Notes: generated from the sequence alone by a model not told the origin. Positions 36,335 through 44,983 are shown, counted from the first letter of the stretch. The stretch: 64,000 nucleotides of DNA from Rhizorhabdus sp049889055 (GCF_049889055.1 NZ_JBLTWO010000003.1:294129-358128), one strand, 5' to 3'. A program made the numbers and translations.

Positions 36335-36739
36335 ATGGCGAACAACCGTATCAATCCGGACTCGATGTATAATTCGCTCGTCTACGGCTTCTCGCACGCG
36401 GCCGTTCAGACCAGTGGCAAGACCGTCCATCTCGCGGGGCAGGTCGCCTGGGACAAGGACTGCGCCATCGTCGGCGGCGACGATCTGGCGGCGCAGACCC
36501 GTCAGACGCTGGCCAATATCAAGACCGTTGTCGAGGCGGCCGGCGGCACCATCGCCGACATCGTCCGCCTGCGCATCTACGTCGTCAATCATTCGCCCGA
36601 CAAGCTCGGCGTGGTGCTGCCCGAGGTGGGCGCCTTCTTCGGCGACGTCACGCCCCCGCCCAACACCTTTCTGGGTGTCCAGGCGCTCGCTTTGCCGGAC
36701 TTCCTGATCGAGATCGAGGCGACCGCCGCGATCGACTGA
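36335..36739 (+). CDS. RidA/YjgF-family protein
   Basis: A 134-residue trimeric-type protein. RidA proteins hydrolyse reactive imines and enamines. The Arg that binds the substrate carboxylate is probably in IVRLRIYVVN, with FLGVQALALPDFLIEIEATA after it. Following directly after an imine-producing dehydrogenase, it fits well as the imine-hydrolysing or quality-control step. It is the last gene of the transcript starting at 32000; a long hairpin follows. Confidence 0.9.
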   Translation: MANNRINPDSMYNSLVYGFSHAAVQTSGKTVHLAGQVAWDKDCAIVGGDDLAAQTRQTLANIKTVVEAAGGTIADIVRLRIYVVNHSPDKLGVVLPEVGAFFGDVTPPPNTFLGVQALALPDFLIEIEATAAID

Positions 36740-36746
36740 TCGGAGC

Positions 36747-36784
36747 GATCGCCGGGAGAGCGGTAGAAGGCTCTCCCGGCGATC
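36747..36784 (+). terminator. 14-bp perfect hairpin after the RidA gene
   Basis: Arms 36747-36760 and 36771-36784, loop of ten bases, eight bases after the stop codon. No T-run follows, so it may act as a 3' stabiliser or Rho-assisted end rather than a classic terminator. Confidence 0.6.
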
Positions 36785-36837
36785 CAGCCCCATCGGGACT
36801 CTGGCAAGGCGCTGCGAAACCCGTCAAAAGGCCGGAC

Positions 36838-37068
36838 ATGAAGGCCTATCAACTCCAGGATCTGCTGCTCGACACCCTCGTTCGCCAGCATGGCGGCGAA
36901 CGCAGGCGCTGGCGCAGTGCGCTCGGTGCCCTTCGCCTCCACGACATCGAGACCCACCCGCATTGCAATTGGAGCGTCGCTCCCTCGGGCAGCGCAGGCC
37001 AGAACGCCAAGATCGAGCGCTTGCTCGACGATATCCGCACGCGCCACCCGGTCGTCACTGCCGACTGA
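36838..37068 (+). CDS. Small hypothetical protein
   Basis: A 76-residue, basic, probably helical protein; I do not recognise the family. It begins MKAYQLQDLLLDTLV and contains GGERRRWRSALGALRLH and PHCNWSVAPSG. AAAGG seven bases before the ATG and normal codon use support it. It lies after the RidA hairpin and converges with the MFS_2 gene. Confidence 0.6.
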   Translation: MKAYQLQDLLLDTLVRQHGGERRRWRSALGALRLHDIETHPHCNWSVAPSGSAGQNAKIERLLDDIRTRHPVVTAD

Positions 37069-37100
37069 CGGAGGGACGCGATAATCTGGCGTCTCTGATA

Positions 37101-38423
37101 TCAGGCCAAGACAGCCATACGTCCGATAGGTGCACGCCGACAGAGGAGCGACCATGCGGCTGCGGCCGCAAGCACGGAGGGAAGGACGAAGGCGGCCTGG
37201 ATCAGCGCGAGACGCTCGGCCCCGCTGCCGAGGCTGATGGCCCATAGCGCGCCGCCGCTGCCCAGGCCCATCGCGATCTTCAGGGTGATGCTGCTGACGG
37301 CATAATGGCTGGCGGCCCCCGCGCTGGGGAATCGGCAGTCGCTAGCGATGTCGGCGACCATCGCCCGCAGGAGCATGTAATCGACGCCCCAGCCAAGCCC
37401 CTTGGCGGTCAGCACGGCGCCCAGCAGGAATGGCGCCCCTGCGGGTACCAGCAGAAGCGCGCAGCAGGCGGCGGCCTGCCAGCTATAGGACAGGACCAAC
37501 GTCGCGGGTCTGCCGAGGCGCGCGCTCAGGCGGCTCCAGAACGGCAGGGCGAGCAGGGCAGCGACCGGCTGGATCAGGAGCAGCGAGGCGCCCCATCGAT
37601 CCAGGCCGAACACGTCCTCCGCAAGGAACAGAAAACAGGTCATCGCCGCAGCATCGGCGATGCCGGTCAGCGTGTAGAGCAACAGCACGAGCGCGAGTGT
37701 ACGGTTGCCGATTATGTCGCGGAACTGTTCGAGCAGCCCCGCCCGGCCGACGGTCGGTATCCGCTCGGGCTCGGGCTCTGCGAACAGCAGGATCGGAACG
37801 ATCACCGTCAGCGGCGCGAGCAGGGCGATCGCCCATCCGAACAGCGCCATTTCGACGCGCAGGGGTGTTGCGAACCGGCGTTCGAGGATCGAGAGAAAAG
37901 CCAGCAGGGCGAGCGACCCGGCGATCGCGAACCAGACCTTGGCGCCCATGATGCGCGTCCGCTGGTGGCTGTCCACGGACAGCTCGAGGCCCCATCCGCC
38001 ATGCGGCGTGATGATCAGCGAGTAGCCGAGGTGGAAGAGCAGGCTGGCCCCCACAATCCATGCCATGCCGGCCCCGGAGGGCGCGAGATAGAGCGGAAGC
38101 ACCGCCAGCGACACGAGTAAAGCGCCCGAGATCATCCAGGGTTTTCGTCGCCCGAACCGCGTTCGGCAGCTGTCGCTCATCCAACCGATCAGGGGGTCCG
38201 CCGCCGCGTCGAACAGGCGTACGCACAACATCAGCGCCGCGATCGAACCGAGGGCGATACCGACATCCTGCTCGAGGAATCGCGGCAGATAGGATCGCCA
38301 GGTCATCTCGATGGCCTGGAAGGTCACGACCGGCAGGGTGAACGCCGCCAGCGCGGTGCGCGATACCCTTTGGCCCGGGCCATAGGGCCGGGTCCGACCA
38401 TAGTTGAGATCCGTTCCGCGCAT
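37101..38423 (-). CDS. MFS_2 (GPH/MelB-type) cation:solute symporter
   Basis: A 440-residue carrier with about twelve helices. The MelB signature lies near the third helix (DAAADPLIGWMSDSCRTRFGRRKPWM). Such carriers import glycosides or sulfonated and aromatic glycoconjugates with Na+ or H+. It is adjacent to a tandem-TetR regulator on the same strand and close to the TonB receptor at 39842, so these probably serve one substrate. Confidence 0.88.
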   Translation of the reverse strand: MRGTDLNYGRTRPYGPGQRVSRTALAAFTLPVVTFQAIEMTWRSYLPRFLEQDVGIALGSIAALMLCVRLFDAAADPLIGWMSDSCRTRFGRRKPWMISGALLVSLAVLPLYLAPSGAGMAWIVGASLLFHLGYSLIITPHGGWGLELSVDSHQRTRIMGAKVWFAIAGSLALLAFLSILERRFATPLRVEMALFGWAIALLAPLTVIVPILLFAEPEPERIPTVGRAGLLEQFRDIIGNRTLALVLLLYTLTGIADAAAMTCFLFLAEDVFGLDRWGASLLLIQPVAALLALPFWSRLSARLGRPATLVLSYSWQAAACCALLLVPAGAPFLLGAVLTAKGLGWGVDYMLLRAMVADIASDCRFPSAGAASHYAVSSITLKIAMGLGSGGALWAISLGSGAERLALIQAAFVLPSVLAAAAAWSLLCRRAPIGRMAVLA

Positions 38424-38469
38424 GGGGAGGTGCCTAGCGCCGGGGGATTACGCCGTGATGACCGCCGCC

Positions 38470-39672
38470 CTAGCAGGGGAGCAGATCGATCAGCGCTTCC
38501 ACCTCCAGCCTGATTGCGGGGGCTGCATCTTCGGGGCTGGCATATGCGAGCCGGCGGCTGACGGCGGTCAGAAAGGCCGAGAGCAGCGCAGCCTCAAGAT
38601 GCGATGGCGTCGGCAGTTCCGGCCGGAGCAGCGCAAGCAGACCGCGGGAAGTCGTGCCGCGCATGTAGCGCAACTGCAGGCCGAACGCTTCCAGTGCGGG
38701 GTCGCGCGCCACTGCGAGACATAGAGCATCCATGCCGCGCCCGCCGAGCGAGGCCGCCAGCAGGTCAGCGATGGCATCGAGCGCTGCCCCCCTGTTGCCG
38801 GTGGGGATCGAGGGTTGCCGTTCGCGAAACCGCGCAACCGCATCGAGATAGATCGACTCGAAGCCCGCCTGCAGCAATTCGGCCTTTGTCCGCAGCTTGT
38901 GGGACACGACACCGAGAGTGAGGCCGGCGTGCTCGGCCACCGCGCGATGCGTGATCGCCGCCGGGCCGGATTCTTCGATCAACGCGGCGGCCGCTGCGGC
39001 CACGCGCATTGTCGTTCCGTCGAGTTCCGGCGAAACGGGTGCATTGGCGACCGCCTCGTTGCGCGCGAGGTCGCGCCAGGGGGAGGCGGGCGGCCTTTCC
39101 CCGGCGGCCCAGGCGGCAGCGCCTCGCGCGAACTCGTCCAGTCCCGCGCGGTCGATCGGGCGGCGCCAGCGGATCATGTGATTGAAGGATTCCGCGTCGT
39201 GAAAACGCTCGATCAGCCAGGCGCGCTCGCCGAGGCCGAAGCGGGCACAGGCCGCCTTCCAGAAGTCGGTCCATATCGTGCGCCATCCGTCGCGTACGCC
39301 CGCAGCAACGTCCGATTCGGTGCGCCACAGCTGCCCCTCCCGCCAGGCGAAGGCGTGGCGGCGCTGGACATTGGTCCAGTCGTCCACCACGGCGGCGAAG
39401 AAGGGGCCCAGCGCGGAGGGGGGAGCGTCGAAGCCGCTCAGTTCTTCGATCCACCGCCCGCACCATAGCCGGGTCTGCGCCTGCGCTGCTTCGTGCGAAC
39501 AGGCCAACAACCGTTCCAGAGAGCCGAAGTGATGGTAGAGCGACGATACAGGCGTTCCAGCTCTGCCGCAGATCTGCCGTGCCGATATCGCTTCACCCCC
39601 CTGATCCATCCAGCTGTCCATCACAGCCGTTATCAATCTGTCGAAGGACGATTTTTCTAGAATTTCCGACAT
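38470..39672 (-). CDS. Tandem-domain TetR-family regulator
   Basis: A 400-residue protein containing two complete TetR modules. The first HTH lies at about 10-58 (SARQICGRAGTPVSSLYHHFGSLERLLA) and the second at about 222-270 (THRAVAEHAGLTLGVVSHKLRTKAELL). Ordinary TetR proteins are about 200 residues with one HTH. The fusion might bind as an internal pseudo-dimer. ATG at 39672; upstream in-frame codons up to 40038 look non-coding and overlap the divergent receptor gene. It is divergent from the TonB receptor and probably represses it and/or the MFS_2 gene. Confidence 0.85.
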   Translation of the reverse strand: MSEILEKSSFDRLITAVMDSWMDQGGEAISARQICGRAGTPVSSLYHHFGSLERLLACSHEAAQAQTRLWCGRWIEELSGFDAPPSALGPFFAAVVDDWTNVQRRHAFAWREGQLWRTESDVAAGVRDGWRTIWTDFWKAACARFGLGERAWLIERFHDAESFNHMIRWRRPIDRAGLDEFARGAAAWAAGERPPASPWRDLARNEAVANAPVSPELDGTTMRVAAAAAALIEESGPAAITHRAVAEHAGLTLGVVSHKLRTKAELLQAGFESIYLDAVARFRERQPSIPTGNRGAALDAIADLLAASLGGRGMDALCLAVARDPALEAFGLQLRYMRGTTSRGLLALLRPELPTPSHLEAALLSAFLTAVSRRLAYASPEDAAPAIRLEVEALIDLLPC

Positions 39673-39841
39673 TCGGGACTTTGTCTTCTGTGTTGCCGTT
39701 GAGGTGAGGCTAGCAAGATACACAGTCCAAGGCGAGGCGGAAACTGGCGTTAGCCTTTCCTTAATCTCACGCAGAATCGTCATATAAGGTACATACAGGT
39801 GTTCTAGCTGCCCGCTGCAGATGAACATGGGAGGTACCGAC

Positions 39842-42406
39842 ATGACCATTTCTGCCGCGAAGCTCTTGCGTACGACAGCCCTGGGTGGTGCGCTCCTTTT
39901 TGCCCTGCCGGGCGTCGCCCTCGCGCAGTCGGCGCCGATCCCCGCCGCCGAGGAGGCCGAAGAGGCGGAGATCGTGGTGTCGGGTTCGATCCTCTCGGCG
40001 CAGGAAGATTCGATCGAACTGAAGCGCGTCGCGGTCAACCTTACCGATGTCGCCGCTTCCGATGCCGTCGGCCGCTTCCCCGATCAGAATGCGGCGGCGG
40101 CGCTGTCGCGTCTGCCGGCAGTCGCGGTGCAGCGCGATCAGGGGCAGGAGCGCTATATCCAGGTCCGGGGCGCCCCCAACCGCTGGACCTCGGTGAGCAT
40201 CGACGGCATCCCGATGGTGGGTGTGGACGAGGGCGGCGACACGCGCGCTTTCCGGTTCGACGCGATCCCGGCGGTGCTGCTGTCGCAGATGGTGATCAAC
40301 AAGTCGCTCACCAGCGATCTGCAGGCCGACGCCGTGGTCGCCACGATCGACCTGCGCACCTATTCGCCGATGGAGCGCAAGGGGCTGCATGTCTCGGGCG
40401 ACCTCGGTTATGGCTATATGGGCCTTGGTGGCGGCGAGCAGCGGCAGGGATCGCTGCGCCTGTCCTGGTCGAACGACGTCGTCGGCTTCGTCGTCGGCGG
40501 ATCGCATTATCGCCGCAAGCAGCTGACCGACAATCGCGAAGTGGGTGCCTATGACGCGAAAGGCCCGACCGAGTTCGATGTTCGCCAGTACAAGCTCGAA
40601 CGCTGGAACAACGGGCTGTTCGGTGGCCTCGAGTTCAGCCCCGAGGATGGTCAGCGCATCTATGCCAAGGCGATCTTCAGCGAGTTCAACGACAATGAGC
40701 AGCGCAACCAGTACGAGTTCCGCCTCGACCGCGCGACGGGCGGCACGCGCAGCCTGGCAAGCGGCAATCTGACCGGCGTTCCGCTGCGCGGCACCTTCAA
40801 CTTCGGCGAGTATCGCAACCGCAACTATCTCGGCACGGTGGGGGGCGACTACGAGACGGACGACGGCTTGGCCGCCTCGTTCAAGTTCAACTATGCGCGG
40901 ACGGAGAACAGCAGCTACCTGCCGCTCGTCCAGGCCTCGACCAGCGGCGCGAACAATCTGTCGCTGAGCTACGACAACAGCAATCCGAACTTCCCGATCG
41001 TGTCGGTTGCCGGCACCTTCAATCAGGCGACCCTGGCGGCGGGCAGCGCGATCATGATCGCAGCCCGCCAGAAGACCGTGTCGGACACCTACACCGTCAA
41101 GCTCGATCTGGCTAAGACGATCGGCGATCTGACGCTCTCGGCCGGCGGGCTCTATTCGGACCGCGACATCAGCGGCAACAACTTCTCCACAGCGAACATC
41201 GCCGCCGTAGGGGCGCTCGGCGCGTTGGTCGGCCAGCCTTTCAACATCAACAGCTATGTCACCGACCGGCCGTGGGACACTGGCTTCCCGCTCGGCGTCA
41301 CGCTCAACTATGTCGACAATGTCGCCATGCGGCGCGACATCGATTCGCTGCTCGGACGGCTTCAGGCAGCAGGTCGCTACAATCCGGCGCTCGATATTCC
41401 GGCGGCCGATCGCTACGCGCAGCAGGAGCAGATCCTCGCCGCTTATGTCATGGCAAAGGTCGAGACCGGCCCGCTGACGGCGGTCGGCGGCGTGCGCGTC
41501 GAACGCTATCTGATGAACAACAGCGGCACGGTCGTAGCGGGCGGGGTGGGCACCCCGCTGGGTCTCGAGTCGAGCAAGACCGATTTCTTCCCGAGCCTGA
41601 ACCTGAAATATGCGGTCAGCGAGCGTGTCGCGCTCCGGCTCGCCGGGCAGCGCAGCGTGTCGCGACCGGCCTATGGCGCGATCCGCGTCGGCGCGTCCAT
41701 CGACGACACGGCGAGCCCAGGCCGGATCACCGGCGGCAACCCGGCGCTGCGTCCCGAATATACCTGGGGCCTCGATGCCAGCGTTGAATATTATCTGCCC
41801 GGCAACGGCATGATCTCGGTCGCGGGCTTCCACCGTTGGGTAGAGGATGTCCTCTACCAGAGCCAGGCCGTCGTCGGCAGCGACTTCTATGATTTCGGCG
41901 GCGTCGACCGCTCGTCCTATCTGCTCAGCGGTACCTATAACGGCCAGAGCGGCAAGCTCTACGGCGTCGAGTTCAACCTGCTCAAGCAGTTTGACTTTCT
42001 GCCCGGCGCGCTGGGCGGCTTCGGGTTCCAGGGCAATGTCACGTTGCTCGATGGCGATTTCGACACGCCCACGGAGAAGAACATCGCCTTCCAGGGCATG
42101 TCGAAGAGGATCGCCAACGCCTCGCTGTTCTTCGAGAAATACGGAGTATCGGCACGCGTCAGCTATCAGTGGCGTTCGTCCTGGCTCGACACGCTCGGCG
42201 GCTTCGGTAGCGGCGAATTTCGCAAGGGCTACGAAAATCTCGACGTCTCGCTGCGCTACGCGCTCAACGAGAATCTGACCCTGTTCGCCGATCTCGCAAA
42301 CCTGACCGACGAGAAATACATCGCCTATCAGGGCACGCCCGCGACGCCGACCGAGGTCGAGCAGATCGGTGCGCGCTACATGTTTGGCGTCCGCTTCGCT
42401 TTCTGA
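39842..42406 (+). CDS. TonB-dependent receptor (TonB-Xanth-Caul type)
   Basis: An 854-residue receptor. The signal peptide ends near VALAQSA and a plug domain with IQVRGAPNRWTSVSIDGIP is typical of the large receptors of sphingomonads and xanthomonads that import plant-derived carbohydrates and related compounds. The barrel ends MFGVRFAF with a terminal Phe. GGGAGG lies seven bases before the ATG. A secreted phosphatase gene follows by ten bases, so a phosphate-bearing ligand is possible. Confidence 0.93.
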   Translation: MTISAAKLLRTTALGGALLFALPGVALAQSAPIPAAEEAEEAEIVVSGSILSAQEDSIELKRVAVNLTDVAASDAVGRFPDQNAAAALSRLPAVAVQRDQGQERYIQVRGAPNRWTSVSIDGIPMVGVDEGGDTRAFRFDAIPAVLLSQMVINKSLTSDLQADAVVATIDLRTYSPMERKGLHVSGDLGYGYMGLGGGEQRQGSLRLSWSNDVVGFVVGGSHYRRKQLTDNREVGAYDAKGPTEFDVRQYKLERWNNGLFGGLEFSPEDGQRIYAKAIFSEFNDNEQRNQYEFRLDRATGGTRSLASGNLTGVPLRGTFNFGEYRNRNYLGTVGGDYETDDGLAASFKFNYARTENSSYLPLVQASTSGANNLSLSYDNSNPNFPIVSVAGTFNQATLAAGSAIMIAARQKTVSDTYTVKLDLAKTIGDLTLSAGGLYSDRDISGNNFSTANIAAVGALGALVGQPFNINSYVTDRPWDTGFPLGVTLNYVDNVAMRRDIDSLLGRLQAAGRYNPALDIPAADRYAQQEQILAAYVMAKVETGPLTAVGGVRVERYLMNNSGTVVAGGVGTPLGLESSKTDFFPSLNLKYAVSERVALRLAGQRSVSRPAYGAIRVGASIDDTASPGRITGGNPALRPEYTWGLDASVEYYLPGNGMISVAGFHRWVEDVLYQSQAVVGSDFYDFGGVDRSSYLLSGTYNGQSGKLYGVEFNLLKQFDFLPGALGGFGFQGNVTLLDGDFDTPTEKNIAFQGMSKRIANASLFFEKYGVSARVSYQWRSSWLDTLGGFGSGEFRKGYENLDVSLRYALNENLTLFADLANLTDEKYIAYQGTPATPTEVEQIGARYMFGVRFAF

Positions 42407-42416
42407 GAGGATGACC

Positions 42417-43481
42417 ATGTCTATCGAAAAAGCTTCGCTGGCTGCGCTACTGGCCCTGTCCTTCGTAGCCTCCGCATCGGCGGCAGATCTGCCGAGCCTC
42501 AACCGCATCGATCCCCGCACGGTCGAACTCGTCTGGAGCGGCGCGGCTCCGTCGGGCGTCTGGATAAGCGCCGACCAGGCGATCGACGACAGCGACAGCC
42601 GCGTCCCTGCGTCCGGGATCGAGGCGGTGCGCACCACCGGACGCTTGACGCTGGATGTGCCGGCGACGGAGCGGCGCTACCTGCTGATCCGGGACGAGAG
42701 GGGCGCGGTGACGACGCTGGCCGAGCGCGTGCTGCCGATGGAGAAAGGCAGCAATTTTCGCGATGTCGGCGGCTATATTACCAAGGACGGCCGGTCGGTC
42801 CGCTGGGGCCGGGCCTTCCGCTCGGGAGCGATGCCGCTGCTGACCGAGGCGGACTATGCGCTGGCCGGTCAGTTGATGATCGCGACGGTCGTCGATCTGC
42901 GGTCGATCGAGGAGCGCGAAGTGGCGCCCGACCAGCTCGATGATCGCACCGGCGCGGAGTTCATCTCGAACGACTATTCGCTGAAGCCGCTCATGGCGGG
43001 CTTTTCCCAGGCGAATGGCGAGAATGTCTATCGGGGCATGGAGAAGCTGCTCGCGCCGCAGTTCCGGTCGCTCTACCGCCACCTCGCCTCAGACAAGGGC
43101 GCGGTCGTCTATCATTGCTCGGCGGGCCAGGATCGGACCGGCATAGCCACCGCGCTGCTCTACGACATGCTCGGCGTCGATCGCGCGGTGATCCTGAAGG
43201 ACTATCATATGTCGACGGCGCTGCGGCGCCCGGCCTATGAAATGCCGCAGGTCAATCCCGCCGATTATCCGAACAACCCATTGCTCAGCTATTATTTCGG
43301 CAAGGATGAAAAGGTGCGGGCCGTGCCGGAGCCGCTCTACACCAAGAGCGGCGCATCCCACCTCGCTCAGTTCTTCACTTATATCGATGCCGAATATGGC
43401 GGGTCGGAAGCCTATATGCGCAAGGTGCTGGGCTTTACCGAGGCCGATATTGTCGGGCTGCGCAAGGCCATGCTCGACTGA
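42417..43481 (+). CDS. Exported protein-tyrosine-phosphatase-like enzyme (Y_phosphatase3 type)
   Basis: A 354-residue protein with a signal peptide (ASASAAD), an N-terminal beta domain (about 25-105) and a phosphatase domain. The P-loop HCSAGQDRTG carries nucleophile C234 and Arg240. NFRDVGGY near 113-120 and VVDLRSIEERE are hallmark segments of this family, which cleaves phosphotyrosine and also phosphoinositide-like esters. The second ATG of ATGACCATG is taken, six bases after GAGAGG. Cotranscription with the receptor suggests phosphate removal from an imported or surface-bound compound. Confidence 0.88.
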   Translation: MSIEKASLAALLALSFVASASAADLPSLNRIDPRTVELVWSGAAPSGVWISADQAIDDSDSRVPASGIEAVRTTGRLTLDVPATERRYLLIRDERGAVTTLAERVLPMEKGSNFRDVGGYITKDGRSVRWGRAFRSGAMPLLTEADYALAGQLMIATVVDLRSIEEREVAPDQLDDRTGAEFISNDYSLKPLMAGFSQANGENVYRGMEKLLAPQFRSLYRHLASDKGAVVYHCSAGQDRTGIATALLYDMLGVDRAVILKDYHMSTALRRPAYEMPQVNPADYPNNPLLSYYFGKDEKVRAVPEPLYTKSGASHLAQFFTYIDAEYGGSEAYMRKVLGFTEADIVGLRKAMLD

Positions 43482-43500
43482 CAGCCGGACTATGAGGTGT

Positions 43501-43535
43501 GCGGCGCGCCGAGTAAGGGGGGCTGGGCGCGCCGC
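43501..43535 (+). terminator. 10-bp perfect hairpin after the phosphatase gene
   Basis: Arms 43501-43510 and 43526-43535, very GC-rich, 20 bases after the stop codon. No T-run. Nothing else recognisable was found in the 228-base gap to the next gene apart from the operator at its right end. Confidence 0.45.
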
Positions 43536-43683
43536 CGACCTCTTCTGCCCCCCGGGCTTGCCAGCGGGGTGGGGGGCGGGTCGCGCTTCGGTGGAGGGGG
43601 GCCTTGCCATGCCGCCGCCGATGCGCATCGCCCTTGTGCCCGGTGTTACGCTTCCGATCCAATCGAAATAAGCTCGCCCTATC

Positions 43684-43700
43684 GATAGATAATCTCTATC
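43684..43700. promoter_or_regulatory. OxyR-like box upstream of the LysR gene
   Basis: GATAG-N7-CTATC, ending nine bases before the ATG of the LysR gene. It contains ATAG-n-T...CTAT, half of the known OxyR consensus arrangement. A matching dyad lies just after the gene (44669-44685). The placement overlapping the start region suggests autorepression. Confidence 0.6.
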
Positions 43701-43709
43701 ATCCGTGTC

Positions 43710-44618
43710 ATGCCCACCGTTCGTCAGCTCGAATATCTCGTCGCCGTCGCCGATCTGCTGCACTTCGGCAAGGCGGCGGACCAGTGCGGCGTGTCGCAGC
43801 CGACCCTCAGCCATCAGCTGACCGCGCTCGAGAAGCGGCTGGGCGGCAGGTTGGTCGAACGCAGCGGCTGGACGGTCGAGCTGACCCCGCTGGGGCGCCA
43901 GATCGTCGAACGGGCGCGGCGCGTGCTCGTCGAGGTCGGCGAGATCCGCAGCGTTGCGCGGCGCGCTCGCGAGAACATGGTCGGCATTATCCGCTTCGGC
44001 GTGACGCCGACGCTGGGTCCTTATCTGATGCCCTCCATCGTCGGAGCGCTGAACCGGGAGGAGCCCGATCTGCGCCTCTACATCCGCGAGGGCATTCCCT
44101 CGGAGCAGGCGCTGGAGCTGTCACGCGGGCGCCTCGACATGATGGTCGGGCCGTTGCCGCTCAGCGCCGAGGGGATCGAACTTGAACCGCTGTTCCGCGA
44201 ACGGATGATAATCGTGGTACCACCCAATCATCCGCTTGCCAGCCGAGAGGTAGTGAAGCGCGAAGATCTGGCGGGTGAGCGCTTTCTCTCGCTCGACCCC
44301 CGCCATCATTATCATAGGATGGTGGAGCGCATCTGCGACGAACTGCGAGCGGTCATCCTGCGCGATTATGAAGGCACCAGCCTGGACAGCATCCAGCAGA
44401 TGGTCGGCTCGGGCATCGGCCTCGCCGTCCTGCCCGAGCTTTACCTGCGGTCCGAGGTCGGCGGCGATGCGCTGGTGCGGCGGGTCGAGCCGGTGGACTG
44501 GACCAGCACCCGTTCGATCGCAGCGGCCTGGCGCGCGCGCGCCGCGAATGAGGACAGCTATCGATCCATAGCGCGCCGCATTCAGCTGACAGCCCGGGCA
44601 ATCCTGTCCGCAGACTGA
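43710..44618 (+). CDS. OxyR-like LysR regulator with the peroxidatic Cys replaced by His
   Basis: A 302-residue protein with the full-length pattern of OxyR: MPTVRQLEYLVAVADLLHFGKAADQCGVSQPTLSHQL at the HTH and an effector domain. In E. coli OxyR the peroxide-reactive Cys199 sits in GHCLRDQ and the resolving Cys208 nine residues later. Here the aligned positions are His200 (PRHHYHR) and Cys209 (ERICDE). Classic disulfide switching is therefore not expected. It could respond to another ligand or use Cys209 alone. Dyads with ATAG-N7-CTAT flank the gene. Confidence 0.88.
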   Translation: MPTVRQLEYLVAVADLLHFGKAADQCGVSQPTLSHQLTALEKRLGGRLVERSGWTVELTPLGRQIVERARRVLVEVGEIRSVARRARENMVGIIRFGVTPTLGPYLMPSIVGALNREEPDLRLYIREGIPSEQALELSRGRLDMMVGPLPLSAEGIELEPLFRERMIIVVPPNHPLASREVVKREDLAGERFLSLDPRHHYHRMVERICDELRAVILRDYEGTSLDSIQQMVGSGIGLAVLPELYLRSEVGGDALVRRVEPVDWTSTRSIAAAWRARAANEDSYRSIARRIQLTARAILSAD

Positions 44619-44667
44619 AGCCCTGTCTTGTGCGGCGGCATAAATCTTAAAAAAGGATGAAGAAGGC

Positions 44668-44692
44668 CGATAGATTTTTTCTATCGTTTTTT
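44668..44692 (+). terminator. Hairpin with T6 tail, doubling as an OxyR-like box
   Basis: A 6-bp stem CGATAG/CTATCG around ATTTTTT followed by TTTTTT, 50 bases after the LysR stop codon, which would terminate transcription. The core GATAG-N7-CTATC is identical in half-sites and spacing to the dyad ahead of the gene, so it may be an operator for whatever lies to the right. Confidence 0.6.
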
Positions 44693-44748
44693 GGCTGTCC
44701 TTTCAATTGGCTTTTGAGCGGCCTTATCGGCATCTCTTCGGTCACGGG

Positions 44749-44983
44749 CCGGGAGGCCATAAGACGGTAAGCGGGGCGAAAAGTTTCGTTCGATCGACCG
44801 TCCAAGCCTCCCCGGACCGCCGAGAAGTTGGACCAGTACTGCCTCTAGCCAGAGGTTTCCAGATTGCCGTCGGGTCGGTTTCCCCCAAGCAACCCCACCG
44901 ATCCGACGGTCACTGACGACGCGCCGCCCTGTCTCCCTGTTGCCGAAGCGGCGGCGCGTCGTCAGACCAATGGCCTGCAGGCC
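44749..44983. other. Dense series of long inverted repeats, candidate structured RNA
   Basis: The 403-base gap 44619-45021 has no convincing protein gene but holds consecutive foldable elements. There is a two-part stem (44749-44757 with 44806-44815, one bulge; and 44763-44768 with 44797-44802), then a 13-bp stem with one G-U pair (44867-44879 with 44897-44909), a 16-bp perfect stem (44913-44928 with 44950-44965) and a 12-base palindrome (44972-44983). This is far more than two terminators need. The transcribed strand is unknown. It lies after an OxyR-like box and before the DUF465 gene. A small repetitive element is the alternative. Confidence 0.45.

Noticed and set aside
32000..36739. Firm assignment as a hydroxyproline catabolic operon
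   Set aside because: The dehydrogenase and DapA-type enzyme fit, but the epimerase and semialdehyde dehydrogenase are missing, so only the general reaction type is claimed.
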